A stretch of 20,377 bases of DNA from Bacillota bacterium (GTDB lineage: Bacteria > Bacillota > Clostridia > Tissierellales > Peptoniphilaceae): the NCBI GenBank assembly GCA_023393815.1, contig JAEXBU010000072.1, forward strand, positions 1 through 20,377, written 5' to 3'. Shown here piece after piece: positions 13,722-19,751 of the stretch; positions within the stretch are counted from its first letter, which is position 1, and each line of letters starts with the position of its first letter. The notes beneath the pieces were generated by a model. The model had not been told where the DNA came from. It worked only from the letters and a program-made list of their open reading frames with translations, and searched no databases. The translations under genes and the position numbers were made by a program.

Positions 13722-14690
13722 GTGTTAAAAAAGACCATCTTCCTTTCGGCCTTGGCCGTGAGTTTGATTTTGCCTCAAAGTTTTGCGGAAGCGAAAACCG
13801 TAACCGTGGAAAGAGAGGGAGTTTCTTCCGCATCCTACGAAACCGATGCCGCCACCGTCGGAGAATTTCTCTTGGAGAAAGGGATCGTTTTGGATAAGGG
13901 GACGGTACCTTTTCCCAGTGCATCGGAAGCGCTGAAGGAAAAAGCGGATGTGGTCATTAAGAAGGGCTACACCGTTACGGTAAAAGACGGAACCCACAGC
14001 TATACCCGATCCGCCACCTCCAACAAAGTGGAGGATATTTTGAAGGAGCTAAACATCCAGCTGGGAGAAAAAGATACGGTCACGCCTCCCATGGACGGTA
14101 CGGTGAAAGAAGGCGAAGTACTGCGGATCAATCGCTACAAGGAGCGCACCGAAACCCGAACGAAAGAAGTCGCCTTTGAAACCGTACGCCGGGACAATCC
14201 CAATTTAGATGCAGGTACTGAGCACGTGGTTGAGCAGGGGGAAAAGGGCACGATGGAAGAGGTCGTGCGCATTGCGACGGTCAACGGCGAAGAAACCGCT
14301 CGCATCGTTCTCTCTTCTCGCGTGGTGAAAGAAAGCAAAAATCAAATCGTGGAAGTGGGCAGCAAACCCGTTGAGAACACGATCAACGGAAAAAAATACA
14401 AAAAGAAAATCGTCATGAAGGCGACAGCCTACGATCCGAGCGCAGGAAAGTGGACCGCTTCCGGAACTCGCGCCCGCGTAGGTGCCGTGGCCGTGGATCC
14501 CCGCGTCATTCCCTTGGGGACGAAACTGTACATCGAAAGCGCCGACGGATTCCCCACCTATGGATTTGCCGTAGCGGAAGACACGGGTGGCGCCATTAAA
14601 GGCAATCGCATCGACTTGTTCTATAACACATCGGGCGAAGCCAACAACTTCGGCCGACGCAACGTCGTCGTCTATATACTTGAAGAATAG
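13722..14690 (+). CDS. secreted DUF348-DUF348-G5-3D domain protein (YabE-like, putative cell-wall hydrolase)
   Basis: The 322-aa protein has a signal peptide (1-24, likely cut after FAEA), two DUF348 domains (about 26-70 and 80-126), a G5 domain (about 137-215) and a C-terminal 3D domain (about 232-322). The 3D domain shows its three Asp residues: Asp259 in VDPRVIPLG, Asp287 in EDTGGAIKG and Asp298 in RIDLF. This fold resembles the catalytic part of MltA-type lytic transglycosylases, so peptidoglycan cleavage outside the cell is inferred. The lysozyme-like catalytic domain of actinobacterial Rpf is absent, so it belongs to the YabE/Sps group of Bacillota. GTG start 13722 follows AAAGGAG with an 8-nt gap. 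It has its own promoter and terminator. The promoter-proximal palindrome suggests repression or two-component control. Confidence 0.92.
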   Translation: MLKKTIFLSALAVSLILPQSFAEAKTVTVEREGVSSASYETDAATVGEFLLEKGIVLDKGTVPFPSASEALKEKADVVIKKGYTVTVKDGTHSYTRSATSNKVEDILKELNIQLGEKDTVTPPMDGTVKEGEVLRINRYKERTETRTKEVAFETVRRDNPNLDAGTEHVVEQGEKGTMEEVVRIATVNGEETARIVLSSRVVKESKNQIVEVGSKPVENTINGKKYKKKIVMKATAYDPSAGKWTASGTRARVGAVAVDPRVIPLGTKLYIESADGFPTYGFAVAEDTGGAIKGNRIDLFYNTSGEANNFGRRNVVVYILEE

Positions 14691-14693
14691 CAC

Positions 14694-14718
14694 AAGGCGC
14701 CTTGGGGCGTCTTTTTTC
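14694..14718 (+). terminator. terminator of the 3D-domain gene
   Basis: AAGGCGCC (14694-14701) pairs with GGCGTCTT (14706-14713) around TTGG, with one G-T pair, and runs into T residues to 14717. Confidence 0.82.
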
Positions 14719-14735
14719 TTTTACAAGTTGTAAAA
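14719..14735. promoter_or_regulatory. palindrome TTTTACAA-G-TTGTAAAA, possible operator
   Basis: A perfect 8-bp inverted repeat around one base, too tight to fold as a hairpin and so more likely a protein site. It contains TTACA-N3-TGTAA, the same core and spacing as the site at 13662-13676. It lies just downstream of the terminator and about 41-57 bp before the predicted start of the HD-domain gene transcript. Confidence 0.5.
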
Positions 14736-14745
14736 GGAAATGCGA

Positions 14746-14769
14746 ACCCGGACAATATTCGGGTATAAT
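14746..14769 (+). promoter_or_regulatory. promoter region of the HD-domain gene with overlapping inverted repeat
   Basis: A perfect TATAAT lies at 14764-14769. No good -35 is seen 16-18 bp upstream. An inverted repeat, ACCCG (14746-14750) and CGGGT (14760-14764) around a 9-bp AT-rich centre, fills the spacer and touches the -10, where a repressor or activator could bind. Confidence 0.5.
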
Positions 14770-14792
14770 AGTCCGAAAGGGAGGGAACAACT

Positions 14793-15380
14793 ATGATCGA
14801 TGAAAAAGATGCATTGCAACTCTTGAAAAAATACAACACCGACCGCTTTCACTTGCGTCACGCCCTCACGGTGAAACACGTGATGGACGCCTTGGCGCGG
14901 GAGTTAGGCTACGAAGAAGAGGCGGACTTTTGGGGATTAGTGGGGCTGCTGCACGATGTGGACTACGAAATGTACCCGGACGAACACTGCAAAAAAGCCC
15001 CGGAACTTCTCGCGGAAATCGACGCGCCCGACGCCTTGACCCACGCCGTCGTAAGCCACGGGTGGGGCATTTGCGCAGACGTTGAGCCGGAACACACCAT
15101 GGAAAAGGTGCTTTACGCCACGGATGAGCTTACGGGTCTTATTTACGCCTATTCCCTTATGCGGCCGAGTGCGTCGGTACGGGATATGAAGCTCAAGAGT
15201 TTGAAGAAAAAATACAAAGACAAGAAATTTGCCGCCGGCGTGGATCGCAGCATTATCGAACGCGGTGCGGCCATGTTGGATTGGGATTTAGATACGCTTC
15301 TTACCCGCACCATGGAGGCCATGGCCCAAAGGGAAGAGGCCGTGGAAAAGGAACTCGCGGCCTTGACGGAAGAAGTCTGA
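14793..15380 (+). CDS. HD-domain phosphohydrolase family protein
   Basis: The 195-aa cytoplasmic protein has an HD domain in its first 130 residues. Metal-ligand candidates are His29 in VKHV, the HD pair His54-Asp55 in LLHDVDYE, and the Asp in ATDEL near 122. This arrangement is common in small Bacillota proteins annotated only as HD or HDIG hydrolases. The C-terminal part is helical and charged, with a possible coiled coil over the last 30 residues. The substrate is unknown; nucleotides or cyclic dinucleotides are usual for the superfamily. The ATG follows GGGAGGG. It is a single-gene unit ended by a strong hairpin. The palindrome shared with the cell-wall gene upstream hints at joint regulation. 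Confidence 0.85.
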   Translation: MIDEKDALQLLKKYNTDRFHLRHALTVKHVMDALARELGYEEEADFWGLVGLLHDVDYEMYPDEHCKKAPELLAEIDAPDALTHAVVSHGWGICADVEPEHTMEKVLYATDELTGLIYAYSLMRPSASVRDMKLKSLKKKYKDKKFAAGVDRSIIERGAAMLDWDLDTLLTRTMEAMAQREEAVEKELAALTEEV

Positions 15381-15396
15381 AGATCCGTGGAAGCGT

Positions 15397-15436
15397 AAAA
15401 AAGAGGCGACGCCCCAATAGCGTGTCGCCTCTTTTT
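15397..15436. terminator. bidirectional terminator between HD gene and AEC permease gene
   Basis: A perfect 13-bp stem pairs AAAAAGAGGCGAC (15398-15410) with GTCGCCTCTTTTT (15424-15436) around a 13-nt loop. The A-run and T-run on either side let it end both converging transcripts. Confidence 0.9.
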
Positions 15437-15464
15437 GTGTGCGATAAAGTTTCGGAACCTCCCG

Positions 15465-16409
15465 TTACAACAGGTCGAGCATTTTCATCCAGCCGATGCC
15501 GACGGGGTAGGTGACGATGGCGAGAAGAAAACTCGCCGTAATGATTTTTGACGCCAGGCGGTAGTCCGAGCCCATTTCCCTCGTAAAGATAAAACAGTTG
15601 ACGGCGCAGGGCGTGGCCCAAAAGACGTAGGCGATGCCAAGCTCCTCTTTGCCCATGCCCAGAAGCATCCCCAAGGGAATTAAGAGAAGGGGTGTTACAA
15701 TGTTTTTAATGGAGGCGGAGGCGACAATCAGACCCCAATCGTCTTTTAGGGACGAAAAATCCAGGCTGGCTCCGATGAGCAAGAGAGACAGAGGCGTGGA
15801 CAGGCGCGCCAACAGCCGCATACCGTCGGAAAGTCCACGGTAGACGGGGATATGGAGAAAGTGAAAGGCGAGGCCCGCGAGAATGCCGAGAATCATGGGG
15901 TTTTTCAAAACCTTGACGGCGACGGACAAAGGCCTTATACCGCCTGCACTTTCGCCGTAGTACGTCAAAATGAAAATCGCCAAAATATTGTACAGACTCA
16001 AACCGAAGGCGGTGACGATCATCACGTGTTCCGCCGAAGGCGTGCCGTAGAGAGCGTCCAAGATGGGAAAGCCGACGTAGACGAAATTGGATCGGTAGGC
16101 GCAGTGGACGAAGGCCGACAATTTTTTCGGATCCTTAATAAAAAACCGCGCCACAAACCAGGTGCCGAAGAAAATAAGACAGATGCCGAAAAGAATATAG
16201 GCCACATAAGCCGTATGTAAGGTGTGAATGTCGGCCGTGCGCATATCTTCGAAAAGCTTTAAGGGAAGGGCGAGGTAAAAAACCAGCCACGTGGCCTTTT
16301 TGACAAAGCTATCGTCCAAAAAGCCTTTTTCTTTGGCTCCATAGCCTATGAAAAGAACGAAGAAAATCGGAAAAATAATATTTACGCCAAGTAAAAAATG
16401 TGTCATCAT
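15465..16409 (-). CDS. AEC-family (auxin efflux carrier-like) permease
   Basis: The 314-aa protein is almost wholly hydrophobic, with about ten transmembrane segments. It shows family features: an N-terminal half beginning IFPIFFVLFIGYGAKEKG, the central RSNFVYVGFPILDALYG (a conserved N-x-G-F/Y-x-G-hP type stretch) and a C-terminal half with the repeated topology. Bacterial AEC members such as MleP carry malate or other organic acids, but the substrate here is unknown. Two in-frame ATG codons (16409 and 16406) open the frame. A GGGGGG run is the only ribosome-site-like sequence, and its spacing suits the second ATG slightly better. The gene converges on the HD gene across a shared terminator and is divergent from the MFS gene. 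Confidence 0.9.
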   Translation of the reverse strand: MMTHFLLGVNIIFPIFFVLFIGYGAKEKGFLDDSFVKKATWLVFYLALPLKLFEDMRTADIHTLHTAYVAYILFGICLIFFGTWFVARFFIKDPKKLSAFVHCAYRSNFVYVGFPILDALYGTPSAEHVMIVTAFGLSLYNILAIFILTYYGESAGGIRPLSVAVKVLKNPMILGILAGLAFHFLHIPVYRGLSDGMRLLARLSTPLSLLLIGASLDFSSLKDDWGLIVASASIKNIVTPLLLIPLGMLLGMGKEELGIAYVFWATPCAVNCFIFTREMGSDYRLASKIITASFLLAIVTYPVGIGWMKMLDLL

Positions 16410-16421
16410 GCCCCCCGCTCG

Positions 16422-16450
16422 ATTATAGAAGATTCCCCATCGATTGTAAA
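16422..16450 (-). promoter_or_regulatory. promoter of the AEC permease gene
   Basis: On the minus strand, TTTACA (16450-16445) and TATAAT (16427-16422) are separated by 17 bp. The predicted start near 16415 leaves only 6-9 nt before the ATG. Confidence 0.75.
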
Positions 16451-16483
16451 ATAAAAGCGCGAAAGCGAAGGGGGGTATACACC

Positions 16484-16512
16484 TTGTTTTGCACCCTTTC
16501 TTGTTCTATGAT
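16484..16512 (+). promoter_or_regulatory. promoter of the MFS transporter gene
   Basis: TTGTTT (16484-16489) and TATGAT (16507-16512) are 17 bp apart. This is a weak match to consensus, but well placed for GTG 16543. Confidence 0.5.
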
Positions 16513-16542
16513 GGAGACAACAGAGTAGAAAGAAGGGGTATA

Positions 16543-17754
16543 GTGAAAAAACGTCGTTCGCTTTCTCAAGCCATGACCTTTATCCTCATGTTCGGCATCG
16601 TCAGCTTGTTTTCGGACATGACCCACGAAGGAGCCGCCGGTTTGCGCGGGGCCTATTTGTCTTTTCTCGGGGCATCCGCCGCCACCATCGGCTTCGTATC
16701 CGGTCTCGGGGAACTCGTGGGCTATGCCATGCGCTACGTCTTCGGCGCCCTAACGGATCGGACGGGCAAGTATTGGCCCATGGTGATCGTGGGCTACGTC
16801 CTGGACATTGCCGCCGTGCCGGCGTTGGCCCTCGTAGGCGACGGCGGATGGGTGGCCGCATCGGCTCTTTTGATCGTACAGCGCATGGGAAAGGCCATCA
16901 AGAAACCGGCCAAGGACACGCTGATGTCCTTTGCGGCGAGCCGCGAGGGGGTAGGAAAGAGCTTCGCCATTCAGGAAATGCTCGATCAAATCGGCGCCTT
17001 TTTAGGCCCTCTGCTCCTCTTTGTCGTAATGAACGTAAAGGCAAATTCCCCCGAGGGCGATCTGTACGCCTCGGCCTTTGCGGTGTTGGCCGTCCCCGGC
17101 GTCGCGACCCTCGCCCTTCTTCTAATGACCAAGCGTAAATTCCCCAATCCCGAAGAATTCGAAGGAGGAAAAACCGTTTATGCGCCCGTAAAGCTCGAGC
17201 GTTCCTTTAAGATTTACATGGCGGGGATCGGCCTTTTCGCCTTCGGCTTTATGGACTACGCCCTTATTTTAATGCACGTCACGAAACACATGGCCCGCCT
17301 CTACGGCGGTTTCATCACGACCCGCTCCCTTCCCCTGCTCTACGCTGGGGCGATGTTGGCGGACGCCTTCTCCGCCTTATTTTTCGGACGATGGTTCGAT
17401 AAAAAAGGCGTCTCTGCCTTGGTTCTTTCTACCGTCGTGGCCGCGCCCTTTGCCCTCGCGGTCTTTTATGCCCGCTCCCTTCCCATGCTTCTTTTGGGCA
17501 TCGCCCTGTGGGGCGTAGGGATGGGGGCGCAGGAATCGGTCTTAAAGGCCGCCGTGGCCACCATGGTGGACAAATCCGCCCGCGCCACGGGCTACGGGCT
17601 CTTCGAGTGCGCCTTCGGCATCTTTTGGTTTTTCGGCAGCTGGCTTTTAGGTGCTCTGTACGACGTGAACATGGCCGCGATGATCGGCCTGTCTGTGGCG
17701 GCGCAACTTGCCGCCGTCCCCCTGTTCTACAAGGCGGGGAAGGAATCCTTTTAA
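16543..17754 (+). CDS. major facilitator superfamily transporter
   Basis: The 403-aa protein has the twelve-helix pattern of the MFS in two halves. The N-half includes SLFSDMTHEGAAGLRG in the first helix region and a loop 2-3 motif with the FGALTDRTGKYWP pattern (motif A type, G-x-L-(a)-D-r-x-G). The C-half has a related FFGRWFDKKG motif. A 'SDMTHEGA' first-helix signature occurs in a family of prokaryotic MFS permeases with no settled substrate. I chose GTG 16543, with AAGGGG about 4 nt upstream, because the sequence then starts KKRRSLSQAMTF, a usual MFS beginning. A frame from ATG 16489 would add 18 polar residues and overlap the -35 box. The next gene follows after a short gap and may be cotranscribed. 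Confidence 0.9.
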   Translation: MKKRRSLSQAMTFILMFGIVSLFSDMTHEGAAGLRGAYLSFLGASAATIGFVSGLGELVGYAMRYVFGALTDRTGKYWPMVIVGYVLDIAAVPALALVGDGGWVAASALLIVQRMGKAIKKPAKDTLMSFAASREGVGKSFAIQEMLDQIGAFLGPLLLFVVMNVKANSPEGDLYASAFAVLAVPGVATLALLLMTKRKFPNPEEFEGGKTVYAPVKLERSFKIYMAGIGLFAFGFMDYALILMHVTKHMARLYGGFITTRSLPLLYAGAMLADAFSALFFGRWFDKKGVSALVLSTVVAAPFALAVFYARSLPMLLLGIALWGVGMGAQESVLKAAVATMVDKSARATGYGLFECAFGIFWFFGSWLLGALYDVNMAAMIGLSVAAQLAAVPLFYKAGKESF

Positions 17755-17802
17755 GAAAGAGGGTTTTCGGGTAATAAAAGGAGAGAAAAAGGAACGGACT
17801 TT

Positions 17803-18291
17803 ATGGATGGAAGAGAGGAAAACATGGAATCCATTTACATTCAAGAAACCTACGGCGAGCGGTTTCAACATTGTTGGGGGTGCGGCCCGAAAAACGAAGA
17901 CGGCCTTCACCTGAAATCCTATCCCGATGGCGACAAGTGCATATGTACCTTTACTCCCGACGGGAAGTACACCGGCGGCGTGCCCCGAAACCTCTTCGGC
18001 GGCATGATCGCCATGCTCTTCGATTGCCACGGAACGGCTTCGGCCGCCTATTTCAAGCATCGGGACAAGGGGCTTTCTTTAACGAAAGATACGGTGATCG
18101 GCCGCTTCATTACCGCCCATTTGGAAGTAGACTTTCAAAAGCCCGTGCCCATAAACGCCCCGGTGACGATCACCGCCCGGGCGGAGGAAATCGGCGAGAG
18201 AAAAGTCGTCGTCGCCATGGATATGGAGGCGGAAGGAGAACGTCGGGCGACGGCGAAAATGGTAGCCGTGGCCGTGAAGGAACATATGTAG
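17803..18291 (+). CDS. PaaI/hotdog-fold thioesterase family protein
   Basis: The protein is 162 aa. It has a short N-terminal FQHCWGCGPKNEDGLHL motif (about 22-38), seen in a group of hotdog-fold acyl-CoA thioesterases. The fold core follows, with the active helix in NLFGGMIAMLFDCHG (a gene-family G-G-x-h-x-x-h-x-D pattern, Asp as the likely base) and the beta strands FITAHLEVDFQKPVP and APVTITARAEE. Acyl-CoA hydrolysis is inferred; the natural acyl group is unknown. ATG 17803 has AAGGA at a 9-nt gap. ATG 17824 (seven residues later) has GAGG at a 5-nt gap and is an equally good start. The TAG stop is part of the ribosome site of the nicotinamidase gene, so the two are coupled. Confidence 0.85.
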   Translation: MDGREENMESIYIQETYGERFQHCWGCGPKNEDGLHLKSYPDGDKCICTFTPDGKYTGGVPRNLFGGMIAMLFDCHGTASAAYFKHRDKGLSLTKDTVIGRFITAHLEVDFQKPVPINAPVTITARAEEIGERKVVVAMDMEAEGERRATAKMVAVAVKEHM

Positions 18292-18295
18292 GAGG
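18290..18295 (+). promoter_or_regulatory. ribosome binding site of the nicotinamidase gene, overlapping the preceding stop
   Basis: AGGAGG lies 5 nt before ATG 18301 and shares bases with the TAG (18289-18291) of the thioesterase gene. Confidence 0.8.
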
Positions 18296-18300
18296 ACGGA

Positions 18301-18858
18301 ATGAAGACATTGGTTGTGGTCGATGCGCAAGTAGATTTCATCTCGGGAACCCTGGCCTGTCGGGGAAGCGAAGAGGCGCTGAAAAGTCTCGTCCAATTTA
18401 TTGAAGGCCGGCCGGATATGGCCGTGGTCTATACGGCGGACTGGCACAAGCCCACCAACAAAAGTTTTCAAAAAAACGGCGGCATTTGGCCCGTGCATTG
18501 CGTGGAAAACACCGACGGTGCCCGCCTTTACGAAGGATTTTACGCCCTGTCTCGAGAAGACGCTCGGCCCGGCGAAAACAATCTCTTTAAAAAAGGCCGT
18601 CGGGACGACGTGGAAGAATACTCCGCCTGCTTGGGCAAAAACGCCGCGGGGGACGTGCTGAAAGATTGTATCTCGGGGGAAATCCTCGTAGCGGGGTTCG
18701 CCAGCGAATACTGCGTTCGAGAAACCCTTCTCGGCCTCTGCGAAGAAGGACGAAACGCCGCCCTCTACCTTCCCGGCGTTGCCTACGTAGACGAAAAAGA
18801 CCACGAAAAAAATGTGGCCGATATAAGACGCAGAGGAATAGAAATCCTAGAAAACTGA
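18301..18858 (+). CDS. pncA: nicotinamidase, isochorismatase-like hydrolase family
   Basis: This enzyme turns nicotinamide into nicotinate and ammonia for NAD salvage. The 185-aa protein has the catalytic triad at family positions: Asp8 in VVDAQVDF, a Lys at 97 or 98 in NNLFKKG, and Cys138 in ASEYCVRETL. The metal ligands are Asp47 and His49 in TADWH, and His66 in WPVHCV. All are the residues expected in PncA and differ from the isochorismatases, which lack the metal site. The start follows AGGAGG. It is coupled to the thioesterase gene. No NadR, NiaR or PnuC is nearby, so NAD salvage context is limited to this gene. A shared bidirectional terminator lies downstream. Confidence 0.93.
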   Translation: MKTLVVVDAQVDFISGTLACRGSEEALKSLVQFIEGRPDMAVVYTADWHKPTNKSFQKNGGIWPVHCVENTDGARLYEGFYALSREDARPGENNLFKKGRRDDVEEYSACLGKNAAGDVLKDCISGEILVAGFASEYCVRETLLGLCEEGRNAALYLPGVAYVDEKDHEKNVADIRRRGIEILEN

Positions 18859-18927
18859 TTTTGCGCGAAGACAAAATCGCGAAGTCTCTATTTTTATTTT
18901 TCGCGAACGAACGGGTCTTCTTCCCAT

Positions 18928-18969
18928 AAAAAAAGCCGCGGGTGTGCGATCCCTGCGGCTCTTTTCTTT
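18928..18969. terminator. bidirectional terminator between pncA and the lipoprotein gene
   Basis: AGCCGCGGG (18934-18942) pairs with CCC-T-GCGGCT (18951-18960), with one bulged T, around an 8-nt loop. A-rich and T-rich flanks on the two sides allow use in both directions, ending the converging pncA and lipoprotein transcripts. Confidence 0.85.
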
Positions 18970-18980
18970 GTGGAAATGTG

Positions 18981-19655
18981 TTACGGCGTGTTGCTGTCTT
19001 TTTTCGACGTGTCGGACGACGTCTTCTTCGCCGAAGTCGACGACGAGGACTTCAAAGAGGATTTTTTCGTCGAAGATAGAGTGGAATCCTTGGAAGTTTC
19101 CCCGTCGGTTTCGTCGCCGAAAGCGTCGGCATCTTTCTTCGACTTGGAGGAGGAAGTGTCGTCCTCGTCCTTTTCCCCGTAAGTCTTTTCCATATGGCGC
19201 AAAAGGGCGTCGTCGCTTCCGTCTACGGCATAGTAGCCGTAAGTGGCGTGCACGGGGCCTACCGTGCCGTCGGCACCGTCGCGGTAGAAAATAATGTACT
19301 CTTGATTGGGCGTCAGTCCCTTGGGAAGGGGAAGATCCACCGTACTCAGTGCGCCCTTGTAGTTTTTAATAAATTCCAAATCCATCTTGCCGTTGGCGTT
19401 GGTGGCGAGCTCCACCAAGGCAATGTAGTCGCTGGCAGCTTCCAAGGCGGCATTTCGCTTGTCCTCGTCGCTGCTTTCGAAGAGAGCCTTTTCCGCGGCG
19501 GCCTTGTCCTTTTCCGGCGCGTAGACTTCTTTCGTGTCGGACGTAGCCACTTTGGCGGGCTCTTCCGTCTTTTGAGGAGCGCTTTCCGTCTTCTTGCCGC
19601 AGCCGACCAGGCATAGGCACAGAGCCAAAGGAAGCGCCGCGTAATTGAATTTCAT
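18981..19655 (-). CDS. hypothetical lipoprotein with Ser/Lys/Asp-rich tail
   Basis: The family is not recognised. The 224-aa protein begins with a lipoprotein signal (residues 1-18) and lipobox LVGC, with Cys19 for lipidation. It should be anchored on the outer face of the membrane. A Lys/Glu/Ala-rich charged segment follows (about 20-85), then a compact region (about 85-165) with hydrophobic patches such as NQEYIIFYRDG and HATYGYYAVDG. The last 60 residues are low complexity, rich in Ser, Thr, Lys and Asp. The start was set at ATG 19655 because AGGAGG lies 7 nt before it and the signal peptide begins there. A longer frame to 19673 adds six residues without support. The extended -10 TGA-TATAAT lies 36 nt before the start. 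It shares the promoter gap with cca, divergently. Confidence 0.85.
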   Translation of the reverse strand: MKFNYAALPLALCLCLVGCGKKTESAPQKTEEPAKVATSDTKEVYAPEKDKAAAEKALFESSDEDKRNAALEAASDYIALVELATNANGKMDLEFIKNYKGALSTVDLPLPKGLTPNQEYIIFYRDGADGTVGPVHATYGYYAVDGSDDALLRHMEKTYGEKDEDDTSSSKSKKDADAFGDETDGETSKDSTLSSTKKSSLKSSSSTSAKKTSSDTSKKDSNTP

Positions 19656-19661
19656 TCTATA

Positions 19662-19667
19662 CCTCCT
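19662..19667 (-). promoter_or_regulatory. ribosome binding site of the lipoprotein gene
   Basis: AGGAGG on the minus strand, with 6-7 nt to ATG 19655, decides the start against the upstream in-frame ATG at 19673. Confidence 0.8.
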
Positions 19668-19690
19668 ACCCATCCATGGATCTTTTTTCG

Positions 19691-19699
19691 ATTATATCA
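19691..19699 (-). promoter_or_regulatory. extended -10 promoter of the lipoprotein gene
   Basis: On the minus strand TGA (19699-19697) is followed by TATAAT (19696-19691). The -35 (CTTTCA around 19719-19714) is weak. The start should fall near 19684. Confidence 0.6.
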
Positions 19700-19736
19700 T
19701 GAAAAGGCCCCTATGAAAGAAAAAAACCGCGGGAAG

Positions 19737-19745
19737 TGTTATAAT
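19737..19745 (+). promoter_or_regulatory. extended -10 promoter placing the cca transcript start at the ATG
   Basis: TGT (19737-19739) then TATAAT (19740-19745). The usual start, about 7 nt downstream, is position 19752, the A of the cca ATG. No ribosome binding site can fit, so the transcript should be leaderless. Confidence 0.65.
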
Positions 19746-19751
19746 GGCTCT

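Noticed and set aside
16489..16542. Longer N-terminus for the MFS transporter from ATG 16489
   Set aside because: It covers the -10 box and adds polar residues before helix 1, and GTG 16543 has AAGGGG upstream.
18857..18907. Three copies of a CGCGAA-type word and a 7-bp hairpin (GATTTTG/CAAAATC) after pncA
   Set aside because: The copies are short and irregularly spaced, the hairpin has no T-run directly after it, and the real terminator follows at 18934-18960. It is likely chance or decayed sequence.
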